Assembly: GCA_017399445.1 (NCBI GenBank)
Contig: JAFQCM010000071.1
Span: forward strand, 1-48,131
Source: Lachnospiraceae bacterium
Lineage (GTDB): Bacteria; Bacillota; Clostridia; Lachnospirales; Lachnospiraceae
Direction of reading: 5' to 3'
DNA: 48,131 nucleotides
The notes below the pieces were generated by a model. It saw only the letters and a program-made list of their open reading frames with translations, did no database searches and was not told where the DNA came from. The position numbers and the translations under genes were made by a program. The stretch's first letter is position 1, and each line of letters begins with the position of its first letter. Below are positions 42,992 through 48,131 of the stretch, piece by piece.

Positions 42992-43957
42992 GTGAAAAAA
43001 AAGCTTTTATTTATCTACAATGCATGTGCAGGAAAAGGGAAAATTAGAAATCAACTGGTGGATATTATCGAAATTTTTGCCAGAAAAAATTATGATGTAA
43101 CAGTGGTGCCAACCTTAAAACGTGGAGATGCAGAAGAAACAGCCAGAAAAAGGTGTGAAGATTTTGAGATGGTGGTATGCAGTGGTGGTGATGGTACTTT
43201 GGATGAAGTGGTAAACGGAATTATAAAATCTGGACAAGATGTTCCCGTTGGTTATATTCCGGCAGGATCTACCAATGATTATGCCAATAGTCTGGGATTG
43301 CCAAAGGGGATGAAGCAAGCTGCCAAAATTGCAGTAGGAAAAGAAATTTGTAAATGCGATGTAGGTCAGATAGATGAGTCAGTTTTTGTATATGTAGCTG
43401 CCTTTGGTGCATTTACGGAAGTGTCCTATGCCACACCGCAGGAAACAAAAAACCTTCTTGGTCATGCCGCCTATATTTTGGAGGGTATGAAAACACTTCA
43501 TACCATACGGTCATGTCGAATGAAGGTTTCAGCAAATGGAGAAACCATAGAAGATGATTTTATTTATGGTATGGTCACTAATTCTATATCCATAGCAGGA
43601 TTCAAGAACAATACCAATAAAAATGTATTGCTGGATGATGGCTTGTTTGAGGTTACTTTGATTAGAAAACCGAAAAATGCCATTGAGCTGCAGACCATTA
43701 TTGCGTCTCTTCTGATTGAGGAATTTGACAGTAAATATATGTATGTTTTTAAAGCTGGAGAAATTATTTTTGAATCGGAAGAGGAAATTCCATGGACTTT
43801 AGATGGTGAATTTGGAGGTAAAAGAAAGGTCACAAAAATAATAAATCATAAACAGGCAATTTCCATAAAAGTAAATACGAAAAACGTAATGAAACTGATG
43901 GAACAAGAAAAAATGCAACAAAACTATTCACTTTTAGACAAAGATATGGTAGACTGA
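42992..43957 (+). CDS. YegS/DagK-family lipid kinase
   Basis: A 321-residue soluble kinase of the diacylglycerol kinase catalytic superfamily. The N-terminal KKLLFIYNACAGKGKIRNQL and the ATP-binding motif CSGGDGTLDEVVNGI are typical; GYIPAGSTNDYANSLG is the second family block. The last 180 residues form the expected beta-sandwich half. The start is GTG 42992, with GGAGG six bases upstream. It probably phosphorylates diacylglycerol or a similar lipid. The fba gene follows 33 bases later. Confidence 0.9.
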   Translation: MKKKLLFIYNACAGKGKIRNQLVDIIEIFARKNYDVTVVPTLKRGDAEETARKRCEDFEMVVCSGGDGTLDEVVNGIIKSGQDVPVGYIPAGSTNDYANSLGLPKGMKQAAKIAVGKEICKCDVGQIDESVFVYVAAFGAFTEVSYATPQETKNLLGHAAYILEGMKTLHTIRSCRMKVSANGETIEDDFIYGMVTNSISIAGFKNNTNKNVLLDDGLFEVTLIRKPKNAIELQTIIASLLIEEFDSKYMYVFKAGEIIFESEEEIPWTLDGEFGGKRKVTKIINHKQAISIKVNTKNVMKLMEQEKMQQNYSLLDKDMVD

Positions 43958-43990
43958 TGTTATGAAAATTACAAATGGAGGTTATTTAGA

Positions 43991-44854
43991 ATGTTAGTTT
44001 CAGCAAAAGAAATGCTTCAGAAAGCAAAAGCAGGACATTATGCAGTAGGTCAGTTCAATATTAACAACCTTGAATGGACAAAGGCTATTTTACAGACAGC
44101 TCAGGAATTGAATTCCCCAGTTATCTTAGGTGTATCCGAAGGTGCTGGTAAGTACATGGCAGGTTACAAAACTGTTGTAGGTATGGTAAATGGAATGTTA
44201 GAAGAATTAAACATCACAGTTCCAGTAGCATTACACCTTGACCATGGTAGCTACGAAGGATGTATGAAATGTATCGAAGCAGGATTTTCTTCAGTTATGT
44301 TCGATGGTTCTCACTATCCAATCGAAGAAAATGTTGCAAAGACAACAGAATTAATTAAGATTACATCTGAAAAAGGAATGTCTTTAGAAGCAGAAGTTGG
44401 TTCTATTGGTGGAGAAGAAGATGGCGTTGTTGGAAAAGGTGAATGTGCTGATCCTCAGGAATGTAAAGCTATCGCTGACTTAGGAGTAACTATGTTAGCA
44501 GCAGGTATCGGTAATATCCATGGAAAATATCCAGAAAACTGGGAAGGATTAAGCTTCGAAACATTAGATGCAATCCAGCAGTTAACAGGAGAAATGCCAT
44601 TAGTACTTCATGGTGGTACAGGTATTCCTGAAGATATGATTAAGAAAGCTATCTCTTTAGGAGTTGCTAAAATCAACGTTAACACAGAATGTCAGTTAGC
44701 ATTTGCAGACGCTACACGTAAGTATGTAGAAGCAGGAAAAGACTTAGAAGGAAAAGGATTTGATCCTCGTAAGTTACTTGCTCCAGGTGCAGAAGCTATC
44801 AAAGCAACTGTAAAAGAAAAAATGGAATTATTCGGATCTGTAGGAAAAGCTTAA
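43991..44854 (+). CDS. fba: class II fructose-1,6-bisphosphate aldolase
   Basis: A zinc aldolase of glycolysis and gluconeogenesis. Asp84 and the zinc ligand His85 lie in ALHLDHGSYEGCMKCI; FDGSHYPIEENV, SLEAEVGSIGGEEDG, the zinc ligand region NIHGKYP and LVLHGGTGIPE complete the active site. The 287-residue length is normal. ATGGAGG precedes the ATG. It may be cotranscribed with the lipid kinase gene. A strong terminator follows. Confidence 0.97.
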   Translation: MLVSAKEMLQKAKAGHYAVGQFNINNLEWTKAILQTAQELNSPVILGVSEGAGKYMAGYKTVVGMVNGMLEELNITVPVALHLDHGSYEGCMKCIEAGFSSVMFDGSHYPIEENVAKTTELIKITSEKGMSLEAEVGSIGGEEDGVVGKGECADPQECKAIADLGVTMLAAGIGNIHGKYPENWEGLSFETLDAIQQLTGEMPLVLHGGTGIPEDMIKKAISLGVAKINVNTECQLAFADATRKYVEAGKDLEGKGFDPRKLLAPGAEAIKATVKEKMELFGSVGKA

Positions 44855-44890
44855 GAATCAGACAAGCTGATACGAAACGAAACAGGAAAA

Positions 44891-44922
44891 ACCTCACTTG
44901 CCTTTGGCAGGTGAGGTTTTTT
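44891..44922 (+). terminator. Rho-independent terminator after fba
   Basis: A 12-bp stem (44891-44902 with 44906-44917, one G-T pair) is followed by TTTTT. Confidence 0.85.
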
Positions 44923-44942
44923 GGTACTTAAAAGGGCATTAA

Positions 44943-44970
44943 AAAAACTCTATGTTTCCATAGAGTTTTT
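44943..44970. terminator. second, bidirectional terminator-like palindrome
   Basis: AAAAACTCTATG (44943-44954) pairs with CATAGAGTTTTT (44959-44970) around TTTC. A and T tracts at both ends suit termination in both directions. The next 200 bases up to 45171 hold only a small hairpin (44983-45005) and AT-rich DNA without a gene. Confidence 0.6.
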
Positions 44971-45171
44971 TGAGAGGGAGGAGCCAGACCTCTTATTTGT
45001 CTGGCAAGTATTATGAAAAAGTTCTAAAATAGCATTTCTAATAAGTTAATTCCTAACTTAGTTAATAGTATAAGCCACATTAATGAAGAAATAATGATTA
45101 CTGAATGAAACTTTTTTAAATGAAAAATGAACAAAATGTGAATACGTTCCTCCATTTTCATTTCATAAAAA

Positions 45172-45837
45172 TTATTCAAATGAAATATTTAAATCCTGAC
45201 TAATGGATAAAGTTTCTAAGGCATAGGTTTCCCCGCCGGAATTAGGAGTGATAGTTGTTGCGTCTAATTCATAGTTATAAGAACCTGAACTTTCGTAAAT
45301 GTGACCATAACCATCAGGAGAATTTATAAATTCATCTTTATCTTCTGCATCAATGGAAACTCCAATTTCTTCAAAAGCAGCAGCAGCTTCTTCAGGAGTC
45401 ATAGAGCTAAAATCGTGACCATTAATTATAAGGGATTCATTTTCTGGTTCATCTCCTGTTATGATAGCTTCGGTGTCATAAAAATAGGTAATGCTAGCAA
45501 TTTCGCATTCGCTATAAGAAGCTTCTTTTGAAGTAGGATTGTATAAATAAACAACAAGTCCGGTTGACACATTTTCTCCATCCGCGTTGGTGTATCCAAT
45601 ACGCTTGCTATCATAATCGTAAGTCATGGAAGGTAAAGAATTGCTTGTGGCATCGATTTCAGAACCTCCTATTTCGCATAAAAATAATCCTCCGTCTAAT
45701 AAAGTTTGTACAGTATCATTAAGAGCAAATGTAGTATTGTTTACAGTTATGTCAGCTTTTACTGCTGGTGAACAGCCATTAAGTAATGTTGTGCAAAGAG
45801 CAACAGATAAAAGAGGAGCAGCTATTTTTTTAAACAT
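45172..45837 (-). CDS. lipoprotein of unknown function
   Basis: A 222-residue protein. The signal peptide LLSVALCTTLLNGC has a lipobox with the lipidated Cys at residue 22. The mature part is acidic and contains a SMTPEEAAAAFEEIGVSI segment, which resembles short helical modules of clostridial lipoproteins, within a beta-rich surrounding. I recognise no family. The start is placed at ATG 45837, because the longer frame upstream would put the signal peptide 28 residues in. It follows the cyclophilin gene on the same strand after about 50 bases. Confidence 0.75.
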   Translation of the reverse strand: MFKKIAAPLLSVALCTTLLNGCSPAVKADITVNNTTFALNDTVQTLLDGGLFLCEIGGSEIDATSNSLPSMTYDYDSKRIGYTNADGENVSTGLVVYLYNPTSKEASYSECEIASITYFYDTEAIITGDEPENESLIINGHDFSSMTPEEAAAAFEEIGVSIDAEDKDEFINSPDGYGHIYESSGSYNYELDATTITPNSGGETYALETLSISQDLNISFE

Positions 45838-45886
45838 TTTGATTATAAATCCCTTTCTTCGGTAAAACAAATGTATTATAGTTTCT

Positions 45887-46408
45887 TTAGTATTTTTCAG
45901 GTTCTGGGTAAGTTTCTCCAAAAGTATCTACAGTCATAGTTTTGATACGCTGTGGTTTTAATGGTTTATCTGCATAATCTGTCTGAGTTTCTGCAATCTC
46001 ATTCACCACTTCCATACCTTCTGTTACTTTACCAAAAGCAGCATACTGTCCATCTAAGTGTGGAGAAGTTTTGTGCATAATAAAGAACTGGGAACCTGCA
46101 GAGTTAGGATCCATAGTTCTTGCCATGGACAAAACTCCAGGTGTGTGTTTGAAGTTATTAGTGAAGCCATTCATGTTGAATTCTCCGGCAATAGAATAGC
46201 CAGGACCGCCCATACCTGTTCCGTCAGGACATCCTCCCTGAATCATAAAACCTTTGATTACTCGATGAAAGACGATTCCATCGTAGTATTTTTTGTTAAT
46301 TAAGCTAATAAAGTTATTTACTGTGTTTGGAGCAATTTCAGGGTATAATTCAGCCTTGATCATATCTCCGTTTTCCATTTCGATAGTAACAATTGGATTT
46401 TGAGCCAT
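45887..46408 (-). CDS. cyclophilin-type peptidyl-prolyl cis-trans isomerase
   Basis: A 173-residue cytoplasmic prolyl isomerase. The core contains the active-site Arg/Phe in FHRVIKGFMIQGG, then GEFNMNGFTNNFKHTPGVLS, MARTMDPNSAGSQFFI and HLDGQYAAFGKV. It has no signal peptide. The start is ATG 46408 (MAQNPIVTIEM), matching relatives that begin MANPIVT; an in-frame ATG at 46420 is too close to the AAAGGA site. The downstream lipoprotein gene may be cotranscribed. Confidence 0.94.
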   Translation of the reverse strand: MAQNPIVTIEMENGDMIKAELYPEIAPNTVNNFISLINKKYYDGIVFHRVIKGFMIQGGCPDGTGMGGPGYSIAGEFNMNGFTNNFKHTPGVLSMARTMDPNSAGSQFFIMHKTSPHLDGQYAAFGKVTEGMEVVNEIAETQTDYADKPLKPQRIKTMTVDTFGETYPEPEKY

Positions 46409-46516
46409 TTCAAAATTCATCCTTTCTTTTTAAATTGCTTTGTCTGAAATACGACAATCTGTAGGATATTATAACGGAAAAAGGGGGAAGAGTAAAGGGG
46501 GTTTTCGCGGAGGTGC

Positions 46517-46545
46517 TTGATTTTGCATAGGGAATCATATATACT
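46517..46545 (+). promoter_or_regulatory. sigma-A promoter for the HAD-GNAT locus
   Basis: TTGATT (46517-46522), 17 bases, TATACT (46540-46545). Confidence 0.7.
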
Positions 46546-46597
46546 GAGGCTAATGTAGCAAATATTGACAGTATGAAACAGAAAGGCAGGTAACAAT

Positions 46598-47272
46598 ATG
46601 CTAAAAGGTGTCATTTTTGATATGGACGGTGTAATAATAAATAGTGAGCCTCAGCATTATGAGGCGTATGTAATGTTTTGTAAAGATTATGGTGTGGAAT
46701 TTCCTTATGATGAATATAAGGGATTTATTGGAAGTACACATGCCAAAGTCTGCCAATATATGAAAGAACATTTTCAAATCCCTGTTACAGAAGACAAGAT
46801 GCAGGAAAAGTTAAGGGAATATAGAGAATATTTAATAGAAACAAAAGGTTATGAAGAGATAGCTGGTATCAAAGAATTAATTAAAGACCTACATCAAAAT
46901 GGAATGAAACTTGCTATTGCTTCTTCTTCTCCAGAAAAAGAAATACAAAAAGTGGTAGAAACTCTTGGAATTGCGCTTTATTTTACAAAGCTGGTTAGTG
47001 GAGAAACTGTGGAGCATCCAAAACCTGCACCAGATGTTTTTTTGAAAGCTATGAGAGAATTGGAATTATCCCAGGATGAATGTATTATAATAGAAGATTC
47101 AGGAAATGGTGTAAAAGCAGCAAAGGCAGCAGGCATTCCGGCAATTGGTTTCTATAATCCGGATTCTGGCAACCAGGATTTATCGCCAGCATCTATGGTA
47201 GTGGAAGGTTTTGAAGAAATTGATTTTGATTTTGTAGAAAAGGTATACCAGAGAGCTCATTCTATTCCGTGA
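46598..47272 (+). CDS. HAD-superfamily phosphatase, beta-phosphoglucomutase-like
   Basis: A 224-residue HAD-IA protein. Motif I is FDMDGVIINSEP with the nucleophile and acid/base Asp both present; motif II is IASSSPEKE, motif III is HPKPAPDVF, and motif IV is IIIEDSGNGVKAAKAAG. A helical cap lies between motifs I and II. The frame stops at TGA (47270-47272), but the same frame continues without another stop into a GNAT acetyltransferase. The TGA could be a mutated TGG. The HAD part looks complete on its own. The substrate is probably a sugar phosphate. Confidence 0.9.
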   Translation: MLKGVIFDMDGVIINSEPQHYEAYVMFCKDYGVEFPYDEYKGFIGSTHAKVCQYMKEHFQIPVTEDKMQEKLREYREYLIETKGYEEIAGIKELIKDLHQNGMKLAIASSSPEKEIQKVVETLGIALYFTKLVSGETVEHPKPAPDVFLKAMRELELSQDECIIIEDSGNGVKAAKAAGIPAIGFYNPDSGNQDLSPASMVVEGFEEIDFDFVEKVYQRAHSIP

Positions 47273-47323
47273 AGGATAGCAGAAACGAAGCATTGCATTA
47301 TCCGGGAAAGTGTAATAGAGGAT

Positions 47324-47773
47324 TTGGACCAATTTTATGAATTATACAATAGCCCGAAAATGGAGTTTATAGAGCCACTGGCAGATTATGGAACCGAAAA
47401 GGAAAAACTTAGTACATATATTGAAAACAGATACCCTTTCTACGGATATGGAATGTGGACAGTGGTAGATAAGGAAACAGGAAAAGTGATAGGTCGTGCT
47501 GGAATAGAGGAACGGACTATTGATGAAGAGGATACTACAGAACTTGGATATATGCTGCACTATTTATATAGAAGAAACGGGATCGGTTTTGAAATTTGTC
47601 AGGGGATTTTGGAGTATGCAAAAAACATATTATATATAGAAGAAATTCATGGATATACCCATAAGGATAATAAGGCTTCTAAAAAACTTCTTGAAAAGCT
47701 GGGTTTTCAAGTGCAAGGGGAAATCAGAGAACGAGATATGATATTGGAACAATATTGGCGAAAATTGTACTAA
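47324..47773 (+). CDS. GNAT-family acetyltransferase, in frame with the upstream HAD gene
   Basis: A GNAT N-acetyltransferase domain. YGYGMWTVVDKETGKVIGRA, TELGYMLHYLYRRNGIGFEI and the C-terminal DNKASKKLLEKLGFQVQGEI are typical of the RimJ/Acetyltransf_3 group. Similarity begins before any start codon, at about 47297 (IIRESVIEDL), and the frame is open back to the TGA at 47270. The only usable start is TTG 47324, which lacks a ribosome-binding site and would remove the first strand. The domain therefore probably belonged to a HAD-GNAT fusion and is now expressed only by reinitiation or readthrough, or not at all. Confidence 0.75.
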   Translation: MDQFYELYNSPKMEFIEPLADYGTEKEKLSTYIENRYPFYGYGMWTVVDKETGKVIGRAGIEERTIDEEDTTELGYMLHYLYRRNGIGFEICQGILEYAKNILYIEEIHGYTHKDNKASKKLLEKLGFQVQGEIRERDMILEQYWRKLY

Positions 47774-47803
47774 AAAAAATACAAAGAAAAATTCAAAATA
47801 TAC

Positions 47804-47832
47804 TTGCGCTATGCCAATCCTTCGTGTATACT
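47804..47832 (+). promoter_or_regulatory. sigma-A promoter of the S10 ribosomal protein operon
   Basis: TTGCGC (47804-47809), 17 bases, TATACT (47827-47832). It gives a leader of about 260 bases before rpsJ. Confidence 0.75.
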
Positions 47833-47839
47833 TGTTATT

Positions 47840-48085
47840 GCTGTGGCATGATAGCTATGAAGCGTGAGGTTGCTGCCAAACGAAAGGGAAGGCAGGTTTT
47901 CCGTGGAGCGAATGTCAAGTTAGGAAACTGACGACAAGTCACTGTATACAAGTTAACAGATACCTTAAAAAATATTAGGTTGAAACAAAGTGTGTAAAGA
48001 TGCGTTGAGATAAAGAAAACGATTGTGATACACACGGGGAAGTGTACAGTCACCGCTTGTCGTACTGAAATTATAAGTGCGAAAA
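47840..48085 (+). promoter_or_regulatory. long 5' leader of the rpsJ operon, candidate autoregulatory RNA
   Basis: About 250 bases of purine-rich, non-coding sequence separate the promoter from rpsJ. Segments such as GTGAGGTTGCTGCC, GGAGCGAATGTCAAG and GTTAGGAAACTGAC offer several hairpins. S10 operons in many bacteria are controlled through leader RNA by L4 or another ribosomal protein. I do not recognise a named Rfam class with certainty. Confidence 0.5.
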
Positions 48086-48101
48086 GGAGGCGACTTTTTT
48101 T

Positions 48102-48131
48102 ATGGCAAGTCAAGTAATGAGAATCACTCTC
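48102..48131 (+). CDS. rpsJ: 30S ribosomal protein S10, N-terminal fragment
   Basis: The first ten codons, MASQVMRITL, match the start of S10 in Lachnospiraceae. AAAGGAGG lies 11 bases upstream. The gene runs off the window edge. It is normally the first gene of the S10-spc ribosomal protein operon. The identification rests on ten residues plus the long leader and promoter. Confidence 0.75.
   Translation, partial: MASQVMRITL

Noticed and set aside
44983..45005. GCCAGAC/GTCTGGC hairpin after fba
   Set aside because: A 7-bp stem without a T-run; two better terminators lie just upstream.
47270..47272. TGA as a selenocysteine codon in the HAD-GNAT frame
   Set aside because: The bases after it form only a weak stem (GGATA with TATCC), Cys/Sec is not expected between the two domains, and Trp fits the linker better.

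Overview
The window looks like low-GC chromosomal DNA from a spore-forming anaerobe of the Lachnospiraceae (Clostridia, Firmicutes). I base this on the AT-rich coding bias, the alpha/beta-type small acid-soluble spore protein, a four-subunit 2-oxoacid:ferredoxin oxidoreductase, a class II aldolase, the tig-clpP-clpX-lon-ysxC order, the murB-rapZ-whiA-HPr cluster, and the start of rpsJ (S10) at the right edge. I cannot assign a genus. No rRNA, tRNA, CRISPR array, transposase or prophage was found.

Layout. 0-8 kb: a multi-hairpin intergenic repeat, cardiolipin synthase behind a consensus promoter, a secreted FKBP/trigger-factor-like lipoprotein, a PGDYG-like small protein, a YoaK membrane protein, an RsuA-type pseudouridine synthase without an S4 domain, asnS, and a secreted PPC-domain protein. 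8-13.4 kb: an AAA-ATPase-like/PD-(D/E)XK protein, then the gamma-delta-alpha-beta oxidoreductase operon with a structured leader, then the spore protein with a candidate SigG promoter. 13.4-20 kb: a palindromic repeat and the protein quality-control cluster tig, clpP, clpX, lon, ysxC. 20-25.4 kb: a secreted double CBM21 protein, an AI-2E/YtvI-type permease, a D-lactate dehydrogenase-like enzyme, a decayed DNA glycosylase start, an AAC(3)-family acetyltransferase and an orphan LytTR response regulator.

25.4-34 kb: three 21-bp-phased repeats next to a promoter and a short terminated transcript; then a zinc-type ArsR regulator, a HAD hydrolase and a degenerate P-type ATPase whose stop codon overlaps the pyruvate kinase start; then a GGDEF-EAL receptor and galE. 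34-37.2 kb: murB, rapZ, whiA and a Crh-like HPr with Asp at position 15. 37.28-37.51 kb: a large nested, pseudoknot-capable inverted-repeat element. 37.6-43 kb: a short CarD-like protein, a NarL-family two-component system and a divergent ABC-2 exporter (LnrJK-LnrLMN-like composition). 43-48 kb: a lipid kinase, fba, a lipoprotein, a cyclophilin, a HAD-GNAT pair split by one in-frame TGA, and the rpsJ promoter and long leader.

Most of the window is ordinary core genome. The best candidates for something undescribed are the pseudo-P-type ATPase coupled to pyk, the 37.3 kb pseudoknot element, the LytTR-repeat/small-RNA region, the structured por leader, the His15-to-Asp HPr and the TGA-split HAD-GNAT protein. 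All functions are inferred from reading the sequence; no database search was run.
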